From: Pseudomonadota bacterium
GTDB taxonomy: Bacteria; Pseudomonadota; Gammaproteobacteria; UBA1113
Reading direction: 5' to 3'
Assembly: GCA_021782495.1 (NCBI GenBank)
Contig: JAJXUV010000003.1
Location: forward strand, 178,671 to 242,670
DNA length: 64,000 bases
The translations under genes were made by a program, and so were the position numbers. The notes under the pieces were generated by a model. It did not search any database and was not told the origin of the DNA. It saw only the letters and a program-made list of their open reading frames with translations. Each line of letters begins with the position of its first letter. The stretch's first letter is position 1. Below are positions 10,949-17,982 of the stretch, piece after piece.

Positions 10949-11033
10949 TGGTGCCGAAAGCCGGACTCGAACCGGCACGGCTTACGCCACTGCCCCCTCA
11001 AGACAGCGTGTCTACCAATTCCACCATTTCGGC
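10949..11033 (-). tRNA. tRNA-Leu (anticodon GAG)
   Basis: A class II tRNA with a long variable arm. On the minus strand it begins GCCGAAATGGTGGAATTGG; the anticodon stem CTGTC/GGCAG encloses the loop TTGAGGG, giving anticodon GAG. The T arm is CCGGTTCGAGTCCGG and CCA is encoded (10949-10951). It sits between secG and nuoA, a tpiA-secG-tRNA-Leu arrangement well known in gammaproteobacteria, so it is probably cut from a longer transcript. Confidence 0.97.
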
Positions 11034-11036
11034 TTG

Positions 11037-11408
11037 TTATTTTTGCGTTCCATTCATCGGTTGCGGCAATGGAATATTCACGCCTGAATTACTAGGACCG
11101 GGTGTCGTATTCGGTGTACCATTATTCGGCGTTAGCGGTAATATAATCCCATTGTCTGGATTTTTGGCAGTGGGATTCATTTTGGCTGCGCCATACCCCA
11201 AAACGATGCTCGTCGCAAAAAAGACTAAGCCTGCAAATCCCGTCAATTTTAGTAAAAAACTCGCTGAACCCGGACTGCCAAATACGGTATTGGAAGCGCC
11301 ACTGCCAAAAGCAGCGCCAATGTCTGACCCCTTACCCTGCTGCAACAACACAAGTGCAATAATCCCCACGCAAGCCAGCAAATGTACGATAAATAATATG
11401 AATGCCAT
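11037..11408 (-). CDS. secG: Preprotein translocase subunit SecG
   Basis: Small inner-membrane component of the SecYEG export channel. It has two hydrophobic helices (FILFIVHLLACVGIIALVL at the N-terminus and LTGFAGLVFFATSIVLGYG around residue 62) separated by the conserved QQGKGSDIGAAFGSGASNTV cytoplasmic loop. The C-terminal about 45 residues are Pro/Asn/Gly-rich, as in many SecG proteins, giving a total of 123. It follows tpiA with a 9-bp gap, a common operon pair. Confidence 0.96.
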   Translation of the reverse strand: MAFILFIVHLLACVGIIALVLLQQGKGSDIGAAFGSGASNTVFGSPGSASFLLKLTGFAGLVFFATSIVLGYGAAKMNPTAKNPDNGIILPLTPNNGTPNTTPGPSNSGVNIPLPQPMNGTQK

Positions 11409-11417
11409 GTTGTCTCC

Positions 11418-12173
11418 TTATACTAAAGCACGAAGTATAGGTGCAAAAGTATCGTATTTTAAAGAAGCCCCACCAATCAAACCGCCATCGACATTCTCTA
11501 AATTTAAGAGTTGGGCCGCATTCTCGCCTTTGACACTACCACCATATAATAAAGCGACGGTTTGACTGAGGGCCTTATCATACTGTTTTACCAGGTGTTC
11601 GCGCAAGGCCATATGCACTTCAAGAATTTCATTTTGGGTAGGCGTTAAACCCGTTCCAATAGCCCAAACGGGTTCATAGGCAATCACCGTGTGTGCAAAT
11701 TGTGTAGAATGTGTTCGTTCCAGCACCGCATTCAATTGTTCCTTCACCACAGAAAGGGTATCACCCTGTTCTCTTTGTGCCAAACTTTCTCCTACGCACA
11801 AAACGGGAATCAAATCCTTGCTTCTGGCAGCCAACCATTTTCGAGCAACCCACTCATTGTCTTCGCCATAATACAAGCGACGCTCAGAATGGCCGACTAA
11901 AGCATATCGACACCCCACCTCTACCAACATTTTCGCCGAAATTTCGCCAGTTAAAGCCCCGTCTTCTTGATCGCTGACATTTTGCGCGCCCCAAGAAATC
12001 GGCAAAGAAGCGCATAAATTTTTCATACTACTTAAAAAAACGGCGGGCGGGCATAAAGAGACTTCTATTTGATTTAACAGCTTATTGTCTTTTTGCAAGG
12101 CACTCAGCATCGCCACAATCTCAGTTTGGCTGCCGTTCATTTTCCAATTGGCAATCACCCGTTTTTTGTGCAT
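11418..12173 (-). CDS. tpiA: Triosephosphate isomerase
   Basis: Interconverts dihydroxyacetone phosphate and glyceraldehyde 3-phosphate in glycolysis and gluconeogenesis. Active-site marks: Asn and Lys in IANWKMNG at residues 8-14, the His in VGHSERR near 95, the Glu in YEPVWAIGTG near 165 and the phosphate-binding YGGSVKGENA near 210. The 251 residues fit a complete TIM barrel. It heads the tpiA-secG-tRNA-Leu-nuo array and has a good promoter just upstream. Confidence 0.97.
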   Translation of the reverse strand: MHKKRVIANWKMNGSQTEIVAMLSALQKDNKLLNQIEVSLCPPAVFLSSMKNLCASLPISWGAQNVSDQEDGALTGEISAKMLVEVGCRYALVGHSERRLYYGEDNEWVARKWLAARSKDLIPVLCVGESLAQREQGDTLSVVKEQLNAVLERTHSTQFAHTVIAYEPVWAIGTGLTPTQNEILEVHMALREHLVKQYDKALSQTVALLYGGSVKGENAAQLLNLENVDGGLIGGASLKYDTFAPILRALV

Positions 12174-12205
12174 CTTAGTCGCTACCCTAGATTAACTCTG
12201 CAGCG

Positions 12206-12234
12206 ATTGTAACTTGAATAGGATACAGGAGCAA
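12206..12234 (-). promoter_or_regulatory. Predicted sigma-70 promoter for tpiA-secG
   Basis: On the minus strand TTGCTC (12229-12234) and TACAAT (12206-12211) are separated by 17 bp, ending about 33 bp before the tpiA start codon. The -10 matches 5 of 6 consensus positions, the -35 three of six. Confidence 0.55.
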
Positions 12235-12390
12235 GGAAGGAAGTTCGAATATTGCCGATCGGTTAAATTTGATTGCTATTTTAATGATGTAAAATATTTG
12301 TTTACCATAAAATTCTTGATGAATCAAGTGGATAACTTCATTTTTTGATTGCTTTTAGGTCAAAAATGGAAATTTCTTACATTTTTCTTC

Positions 12391-12418
12391 TTGAAAAAGC
12401 CAAAATATAAACTATACT
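12391..12418 (+). promoter_or_regulatory. Predicted sigma-70 promoter for the two-helix membrane protein gene at 12546
   Basis: TTGAAA (12391-12396) and TATACT (12413-12418) with a 16-bp spacer, each 5 of 6 matches to consensus. It would give a 5' leader of about 120 nt. The rest of the 372-bp gap 12174-12545 holds only AT-rich sequence and the tpiA promoter; I see no gene in it. Confidence 0.6.
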
Positions 12419-12545
12419 TATATTTGTCTTTGAGAATTAGGTGTCGGAACCCTCTACTTAAAGCCATGTATTTGCCAAGGTTTAAATAGCCATAAGCTTT
12501 GACAAGTAAGATCTTTTAACCATGTAATGATAAGGAGATTAAATC

Positions 12546-12902
12546 ATGACTGCTCATTTTGCCCCCAATCAAAATCCTTTTGATAATCTTGCTAAATATT
12601 TGATAAAAGCTGAAAACCCCATTCAAATCGCTCAGAAAGTGCATAATGCGCCCGCTCAAGCTTTGAATGACGAACACTTATCGAGTGAAAAACAAGCGCG
12701 CTACAAAGAAGCCATGCGTTGTACAGCGGGTTTGGTTTTGTATGCCATAGGCTTGTTTTTGTTTGCTTATGGACAAATGGTACAACCTTCTTTGTTATTG
12801 ATGTTAGCGGGTAGTATCGTTTTGATTTTAGGCTGTCATACTTTTATGCCAGAAATGGGTACGAAGCCCAGTCCTAAAGACCCCGAAAATTTAAACCTTT
12901 AA
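12546..12902 (+). CDS. Small membrane protein of unknown function
   Basis: I do not recognise this 118-residue protein. The first about 60 residues are soluble and polar with an AQKVHNAPAQALNDEH stretch; residues about 62-80 (AGLVLYAIGLFLFAYGQM) and 84-100 (SLLLMLAGSIVLILGC) form a tight helical hairpin in the membrane, followed by a short Pro/Lys-rich tail. Upstream AAGGAG is well spaced from the ATG, a strong promoter lies 120 bp before, and a terminator directly follows, so it is a real monocistronic gene. Confidence 0.75.
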   Translation: MTAHFAPNQNPFDNLAKYLIKAENPIQIAQKVHNAPAQALNDEHLSSEKQARYKEAMRCTAGLVLYAIGLFLFAYGQMVQPSLLLMLAGSIVLILGCHTFMPEMGTKPSPKDPENLNL

Positions 12903-12916
12903 TTTTAAACAACCAT

Positions 12917-12946
12917 AAAAAAACCCACCTTTGCGTGGGTTTTTTT
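12917..12946. terminator. Rho-independent terminator
   Basis: Hairpin AAACCCAC-CTTTGC-GTGGGTTT flanked by A-run and T-run (seven T), placed 15 bp after the stop codon of the 118-residue gene. The symmetrical A/T runs let it work in both directions. It is the clearest intrinsic terminator of the window. Confidence 0.9.
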
Positions 12947-13045
12947 ATAATTTTGGCGCACGTAACAGCCCACTTTAATAGAAATTCAAATTCTATTTAA
13001 GGATTGAAACTCAAGTGAAACATCCGAAAGTAGTCATTTTCTAAC

Positions 13046-13074
13046 TCAGCCGCGACCGTAAGGGAGCGGTGGTT
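13046..13074. repeat. Family A repeat, half unit
   Basis: A single arm reading CCGCGACCGTAAGGGAGCGG, the reverse orientation of the family A core, with one base change. It lies between the terminator and tRNA-Arg. The remaining part of 12947-13096 shows only a short AATAGAA/TTCTATT inverted repeat. Confidence 0.7.
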
Positions 13075-13096
13075 ATAAGAAAGCAAAATATTAGAT

Positions 13097-13173
13097 TGGC
13101 GCGCCCGGAGAGATTCGAACTCCCGACACCCTGGTTCGAAGCCAGGTACTCTATCCAACTGAGCTACGGGCGC
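13097..13173 (-). tRNA. tRNA-Arg (anticodon TCG)
   Basis: Full cloverleaf on the minus strand: acceptor GCGCCCG/CGGGCGC, D arm, anticodon stem CCTGG/CCAGG with loop CTTCGAA (anticodon TCG), T loop GTTCGAATC and encoded CCA (13097-13099). Confidence 0.97.
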
Positions 13174-13218
13174 AATGCGAGGATTCTAACCAAAGGTTCA
13201 GAGAATAACAAGCGGCGC

Positions 13219-14364
13219 CTATAAATCAAACGATAGGCTGGATGATGATGATTTTGAACTCCCAAAAAGATTTGGCAAACGTTTAAACAAACTCGGAGGG
13301 CTTGGTAAACTCCATGTCCACTTCCCATTTTCTGAAACATTTTTCACTTCGGAAGAACCAAGCAAATTTCCATGATGGGAATTGGAAGGTGAATCTTCCT
13401 CATCGCTCAAAGACTGTCCCAATGACCGCGTTACATTCTTCTGTAGCGTTTTTAAGCCTGGACATACCCTCTCTCGACTGTCTTGGGCTTTGAGCGCACC
13501 AGAAAAAATAGCGATTCCTTCATCTCTTACCTTGCTCCCTAAAAAGAGGAGCCCTAGGCCTGCTGCTATTCCGAACAAACAAAACGGTAGATTCAAGCCC
13601 CCCATGATTATTCCGGAAGCCAATGTAAATCCTATGAGTGCACAGCCCAAACCTTGTATACCTAAACCCAAGCCAGTGATCGCCAATCCTCCCAGACAAG
13701 TGAACCCAGTGATTGCCATATTCATTCTCTCAGAAGACAATTCAGCACAAAGGATATCAAATCTTCGATTAGCCGCACCATGATCAAAATCCTCAGACTG
13801 TGACAGTATTTTATCCATCTGAATAGTGACTGCTTCATACACTTTTGCTTTATCTTCTCCTATAGACTCCACATCTCGTACAAAAGTAGTTTCAAATTCC
13901 TGGAAAGGTTGATATAAATCAGAGTGGTTATTTTTAATCTCTTCTAATTTTAGAAGATAGTGATATTCTGGATTTTCATTAAGATGCGATTCACATTCCT
14001 CTTTTAAATAAGCGATAGCGCTACGAAAAAACGGATACTGCCCTTCAGGATAATGAGCTTCTATCCACAACATATCATGGCACAACTTGAGTACACATTT
14101 CCTATAAACTGACTCATCCAATAACTTCTCTTTAGTTCGTTTCTCCTGAAACAAAAATTCTAAATTGTCGCGTATTTCTTTCAAATAAATATTTTGTTTT
14201 GATTTGCCGAGGATCGGTTTTAAGGCATTGACTTGATTTAAAAGCGCTATAAAGTTTTCAACGATAAGAGAGTTTTGCTGCTGAGAACGAGACTGATATT
14301 GATAATCAATAATTATCGGGACCTCATCGCCCCCATCAAGCCCTTTTCCCATATCTGCTGCCAT
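13219..14364 (-). CDS. Unknown protein with a hydrophobic glycine-rich segment, possible effector
   Basis: I do not recognise the family. The 381-residue product has a soluble, helical, charged N-terminal part (about 1-215, no clear motif), then about 75 very hydrophobic Gly-rich residues (about 217-290, with GGLAITGLGLGIQGLG) able to span a membrane two to four times, and a polar tail with a serine run (SSSSSLSFDL at the very end). A hydrophobic hairpin plus a Ser-rich tail is seen in some Dot/Icm effectors, but nothing here proves secretion. It has an AAGGTGGGG binding site and its own sigma-70 promoter, with no tandem TTAA box. Confidence 0.7.
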   Translation of the reverse strand: MAADMGKGLDGGDEVPIIIDYQYQSRSQQQNSLIVENFIALLNQVNALKPILGKSKQNIYLKEIRDNLEFLFQEKRTKEKLLDESVYRKCVLKLCHDMLWIEAHYPEGQYPFFRSAIAYLKEECESHLNENPEYHYLLKLEEIKNNHSDLYQPFQEFETTFVRDVESIGEDKAKVYEAVTIQMDKILSQSEDFDHGAANRRFDILCAELSSERMNMAITGFTCLGGLAITGLGLGIQGLGCALIGFTLASGIIMGGLNLPFCLFGIAAGLGLLFLGSKVRDEGIAIFSGALKAQDSRERVCPGLKTLQKNVTRSLGQSLSDEEDSPSNSHHGNLLGSSEVKNVSENGKWTWSLPSPPSLFKRLPNLFGSSKSSSSSLSFDL

Positions 14365-14423
14365 AATAATTTCCCCACCTTAATTTAGTTAACACTGAGT
14401 CTAAAAATAAGTTCGTGTTTAGG

Positions 14424-14452
14424 ATTGTAATGTTTTAAAGTTGAAAAGTCAA
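14424..14452 (-). promoter_or_regulatory. Predicted sigma-70 promoter for the 381-residue unknown gene
   Basis: Minus strand TTGACT (14447-14452), 17-bp spacer, TACAAT (14424-14429). Both boxes are 5 of 6 matches. It is back-to-back with the pgeF promoter. Confidence 0.6.
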
Positions 14453-14482
14453 TAGAACCGCGTGCATAAAAATAAATTTCTT

Positions 14483-14512
14483 TTGACCTAAATCCCCTAA
14501 ATCAGATATAAT
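14483..14512 (+). promoter_or_regulatory. Predicted sigma-70 promoter for pgeF
   Basis: TTGACC (14483-14488), 18-bp spacer, perfect TATAAT (14507-14512), about 30 bp before the start codon at 14542. Confidence 0.65.
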
Positions 14513-14541
14513 CGTGCCTACCATGAACAGGAATACCGCCT

Positions 14542-15297
14542 ATGCCTTATCTAAAAGCCAATTGGCCTTTAAGCGCTAAGATTCACGCTTTCACCACGCT
14601 AAGGCCCGAAGGCTACAGTCAGGATATTTTTGCGGGTTTAAATTTGAGCTACAGAGTACAAGACGATGCCAATGCCGTCGATCAAAACGTCACCAAACTC
14701 GTGCAGGAAATGCAATTACCTTATAGGCCCGAGTGGATACACCAAGTGCATGGTGCAAAAGTCGTCAATGCCGATCAAATGCTGGCCAGCACTGAGGCCG
14801 ATGGCGTTTATACACATCAAAGCGGAAAAATTTGCGCGGTCTTAACGGCCGATTGCTTGCCGATTCTACTCTGTCATCCTAAAAATTTAGGCATTGCTGC
14901 TTTGCATGCGGGTTGGCGCAGTCTTCATCAAGGCATTGTAGAAGCCGGCTTGAATGCATTGAACCTTCCTGCGCATGAACTCTATGTTTGGCTGGGACCA
15001 GCCATTGCTCAAAAAGCCTATGTGGTCGGCAATGAATTCAGAGAAGCTTTTTTAGATCTGAATCCTCGTCTTTCAGAAGCTTTTTATCAAGACGAAGACC
15101 AACAATGGCACGGCGATTTGTATGCGATCGCGAAAACGCAATTGCAGGATTTGGGTGTACAGCATATTTATGGTGGCGAATATTGTACCTATAGCGATCC
15201 AACTCGATTTTATTCCGCGCGTTATTCACTACGACACAATGATCACACTGGCGGCCGGATGGCGACCTTGATTTGGGTGGAGAACAATGCCATATGA
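14542..15297 (+). CDS. pgeF: Peptidoglycan editing factor / YfiH-type multicopper oxidase-like protein
   Basis: Family of YfiH/LACC1 proteins; E. coli PgeF removes wrongly built L-Ser peptidoglycan precursors, and relatives act as purine nucleoside phosphorylases. The metal-site signature is complete: CAVLTADCLPILLC near residue 92, IAALHAGWRSLHQGIVE near 118, and the C-terminal YCTYSDPTRFYSARYS. The 251 residues are normal. AGGAA precedes the ATG. Its stop overlaps the next start by 4 bp (ATGA), so the two genes are co-translated. Confidence 0.9.
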   Translation: MPYLKANWPLSAKIHAFTTLRPEGYSQDIFAGLNLSYRVQDDANAVDQNVTKLVQEMQLPYRPEWIHQVHGAKVVNADQMLASTEADGVYTHQSGKICAVLTADCLPILLCHPKNLGIAALHAGWRSLHQGIVEAGLNALNLPAHELYVWLGPAIAQKAYVVGNEFREAFLDLNPRLSEAFYQDEDQQWHGDLYAIAKTQLQDLGVQHIYGGEYCTYSDPTRFYSARYSLRHNDHTGGRMATLIWVENNAI

Positions 15298-16055
15298 GTA
15301 AGTGGTTCAGTTTGATCGGTATTGTCGCTATCGCCATTTTAGGCTGGTTTTATTCCAACGCGAAAGCGACTTCTGCCACGCAATGGCAAAATCTTTCGCC
15401 GGGCATCGATTATGCCAATTTAAATTTAAACCCTGGCACTTTGCACGCTTTTAAAATTGATTTGAAGAAAAATCGTTTGGCTTTAATCTCCCCTCAAGAA
15501 CCACAAACGGCTAAAGACATGGCACTGAGTTCCCAAGCACTGATTGTCACCAATGCCGGATTTTTTACGCCCGAAGGCACGCCCTTGGGATTGCGCATCA
15601 ACGATGGCAAAGTGCTGTCTTCTTCAAAGCCTATTTCTTGGTGGGGTATTTTTTATCTGGAAAATAATACCCCTTTCATTCGCAGTTTGAATCAATTTAA
15701 ATTAACTGAGTCTATCGATTTCGCTGTGCAAGCAGGGCCACGTTTATTGATAGCCCGCAATATTCCCCATTTAAAAGAAGGGATAGATAATCGGACAGCC
15801 GTTGGTTATAATGCTGAGAACAAAGTGATTTTAGTGGTGACTGAAAACGCACAACTTACCACAGCCGATTTGGCGGCTATTCTCGGGAAACCGGAGAAAC
15901 ACGGCGGTTTGGGTTGTTTGTATGCCTTAAATTTAGATGGCGGTAGCTCTTCACAAGTGTACGCGCAAATCGGAAAGTTTAACTTGGATGTCCCGAATTA
16001 TAGACCGGTAGCCGATGGTGTAGCGATATTGCCTAAATATACTCATAGCAGTTGA
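15294..16055 (+). CDS. Exported phosphodiester glycosidase-like protein (NAGPA/DUF2233 type)
   Basis: The N-terminus (FSLIGIVAIAILGWFYSNAKA) is a signal peptide or anchor, so the 253-residue product works outside the inner membrane. The domain has TNAGFFTPEGTPLGLRINDG near residue 75 and LNLDGGSSSQVY near residue 220, both hallmarks of the NAGPA fold, which cleaves sugar-phosphodiester bonds; the substrate here is unknown. I start at ATG 15294, overlapping the pgeF stop. The last four residues (THSS) and the stop codon lie inside a mobile-element copy, so the native C-terminus may have been changed. Confidence 0.8.
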   Translation: MSKWFSLIGIVAIAILGWFYSNAKATSATQWQNLSPGIDYANLNLNPGTLHAFKIDLKKNRLALISPQEPQTAKDMALSSQALIVTNAGFFTPEGTPLGLRINDGKVLSSSKPISWWGIFYLENNTPFIRSLNQFKLTESIDFAVQAGPRLLIARNIPHLKEGIDNRTAVGYNAENKVILVVTENAQLTTADLAAILGKPEKHGGLGCLYALNLDGGSSSQVYAQIGKFNLDVPNYRPVADGVAILPKYTHSS

Positions 16056-16164
16056 TTTTTAGGCGAGGCGCCGAGCTCTCGAGCGCCAGGAGTGTAGTAC
16101 TCTACATGACTGGCGCGAGATGAGCGAAGGCAACAAAGCCTGAGAATCAACTGCGAAGAGTATA
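16038..16164. mobile_element. 127-bp MITE, copy 1 (between the glycosidase-like gene and coaA)
   Basis: Terminal inverted repeats of about 27 bp: left end TATACTCATAGCAGTTGATT, right end (complement) TATACTCTTCGCAGTTGATT. An inner hairpin pairs CGCCAG...CTGGCG around a GTAGTACTCTAC core. A second copy of exactly the same length, in the opposite orientation and differing at only a few positions, lies at 53338-53464. Ends TATA suggest a TA-type target. It carries no gene. Its left end contains the stop codon of the upstream gene and its right end touches the coaA ribosome binding site. Confidence 0.88.
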
Positions 16165-16174
16165 GGAGTTTTTT

Positions 16175-17104
16175 GTGTCTTCTTTATCCCCCTACAAACA
16201 ATTCTCGCGCCAAGATTGGCGTCAATACCGAGACAATACCCCGCTCTTATTGACAGAAGCAGAACTCGCCAGCCTCAGAGGGTTCAATGAATCGATTTCC
16301 ATCAGTGAAGTCGAAGACATTTACCTTCCTTTATCGCGTTTATTGAATTTATACGTGACGCAAACACAAAATTTACACGGCATTAGCAATCATTTTTTAC
16401 ACCAAAATACCCACAAAGTCCCTTACATTATCGGCGTTTCAGGCAGTGTGGCTGTGGGGAAAAGTACGACGAGCCGTATTTTACAAGTATTATTATCACG
16501 CTGGCCGCATCACCCTAAAGTCGCCTTGGTTTCAACTGACGGCTTTTTATATCCGGGGGCTGTCTTAAAAGCCAAAGGCTTGATGTCGCAAAAAGGATTT
16601 CCGGAAAGTTACGATCGCGCTGCTTTGTTGCAATTTTTAAATGCTTTAAAGTCGGGGGTTAACAAAGTAAAAGTACCCGTATATTCGCACGCTACTTACG
16701 ACATCACCGGTGAAACACTTTCCATTGAAGCGCCGGATATTTTGATTGTCGAAGGCTTGAATATCTTACAAATGCCTGACATGGCGGCAAGCCAACGCGT
16801 GTACGTATCGGATTTCATCGATTTTAATATTTTTGTGAGCGCTCCCCCCGCGATCATCAAATCTTGGTTTTTAGAACGTTTTAGGGCGTTTAGACAAGAA
16901 GCCTTAGACAAACCGCATTTGTATTTTCACCAATTTGCACAAATGACAGAATCCGAGGCTTTGGCCTTTGCAGACAACATTTGGGAAACCATCAATGCCC
17001 CTAATTTGCAAAAGAATATATTGCCCTATCAATACAGGGCACAATTGATTTTGGAAAAAGGCGCAGATCATGGCATTGAGCGGGTGTATTTGCGGAAGTT
17101 GTGA
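16175..17104 (+). CDS. coaA: Type I pantothenate kinase
   Basis: ATP-dependent phosphorylation of pantothenate, first step of coenzyme A synthesis. The P-loop GVSGSVAVGKSTTSR lies near residue 91, followed by LVSTDGFLYPG and the family segments KGFPESYDRAALLQFL and VYSHATYDI. Length 309 matches bacterial PanK-I. The start is GTG, with TAGGAG 8 nt upstream at the right border of the MITE; thus the element sits directly before the translation signal and any native promoter must be elsewhere or inside the element. Confidence 0.96.
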   Translation: MSSLSPYKQFSRQDWRQYRDNTPLLLTEAELASLRGFNESISISEVEDIYLPLSRLLNLYVTQTQNLHGISNHFLHQNTHKVPYIIGVSGSVAVGKSTTSRILQVLLSRWPHHPKVALVSTDGFLYPGAVLKAKGLMSQKGFPESYDRAALLQFLNALKSGVNKVKVPVYSHATYDITGETLSIEAPDILIVEGLNILQMPDMAASQRVYVSDFIDFNIFVSAPPAIIKSWFLERFRAFRQEALDKPHLYFHQFAQMTESEALAFADNIWETINAPNLQKNILPYQYRAQLILEKGADHGIERVYLRKL

Positions 17105-17109
17105 GGGCC

Positions 17110-17934
17110 CTAAAACGGATCGTCCAATTCTACCGCTTCTTCTGAAAGCACCATCGGCAACAATTCTTTTTCCAAGTCTTTAAAAGGCCACAGGGCCTTA
17201 TCCATCAATTGACTGGGCTTAACGTGTCCAATGGCATGCAAGGCATTGCTGGGTATTTTAGGATTTTCTCCCGCCAAAGTTTTCATTAAAGCAGCTATTT
17301 TTTTGCGGGTTAATTTTTCTTGGGAGCCGCACAAAGTACAAGGAATAATCGGAAAATGTTGTTCTTCGGCATAACTGATGATGTCTTTTTCCTGACAATA
17401 CGCCATCGGTCTGATGAGAATGTGTCGTTTGTCGTCGGTTAACAATTTAGGTGGCATCGAACGAATTTCGCCATTGTATAAAATCGACATCAATAACGTG
17501 TTCACCAGATCGTCTCGGTGATGGCCCAAAGCAATTTTTGTAAATCCATGGTCTTTGGCATATCGATAGATAATGCCGCGCCTTAAGCGTGAACACAAAG
17601 AACAATAAGTTTTGCCTTCGGGGATTTTTTCTTTGACAATAGAATAAGTGTCTTGTCGCAAAATTTCATAGGGAATGCGTCGCTCTTCCATCCAAGCACG
17701 CAAGCCACTGTCGTCCCAACCGGGTTGAGCTTGATCGAGCGTAAAAGAAAATAATTCAAAACGATTATTGGAATGAATGCGCAATTTCGACAGTAAACAC
17801 AATAAAGTAAAAGAATCTTTACCGCCCGACAAACACACCATGACTCTATCGCCTTTTTGGATCATATTGTAATCGGCGATCGCTTTACCTGTGTAATGTA
17901 ATAATTTTTTTTCTATTTTGCTGTTTGTAAACAT
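17110..17934 (-). CDS. ttcA: tRNA 2-thiocytidine(32) synthetase TtcA
   Basis: Thiolates C32 of certain tRNAs. It has the PP-loop ATPase motif [15 protein letters not shown] near residue 34 and the two cysteine pairs [10 protein letters not shown] (near 113) and CTLCGSQEK (near 200), which in this family coordinate a 4Fe-4S cluster. Length 274 is normal. It is convergent with coaA (5-bp gap) and probably monocistronic. Confidence 0.95.
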   Translation of the reverse strand: MFTNSKIEKKLLHYTGKAIADYNMIQKGDRVMVCLSGGKDSFTLLCLLSKLRIHSNNRFELFSFTLDQAQPGWDDSGLRAWMEERRIPYEILRQDTYSIVKEKIPEGKTYCSLCSRLRRGIIYRYAKDHGFTKIALGHHRDDLVNTLLMSILYNGEIRSMPPKLLTDDKRHILIRPMAYCQEKDIISYAEEQHFPIIPCTLCGSQEKLTRKKIAALMKTLAGENPKIPSNALHAIGHVKPSQLMDKALWPFKDLEKELLPMVLSEEAVELDDPF

Positions 17935-17982
17935 ATATACTAATCTTATTTAAAAACGTGAACTACGAAAAATCTGTTATTC

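Noticed and set aside
10882..11565. 227-residue plus-strand frame across nuoA upstream, tRNA-Leu and secG
   Set aside because: It runs antisense through a tRNA and a clear secG gene; open only by composition.
12977..13010. Possible CRISPR repeat (ends in AAGGATTGAAAC, contains a short palindrome)
   Set aside because: Only one copy exists, there are no spacers or cas genes nearby, and the palindrome is just 7 bp.
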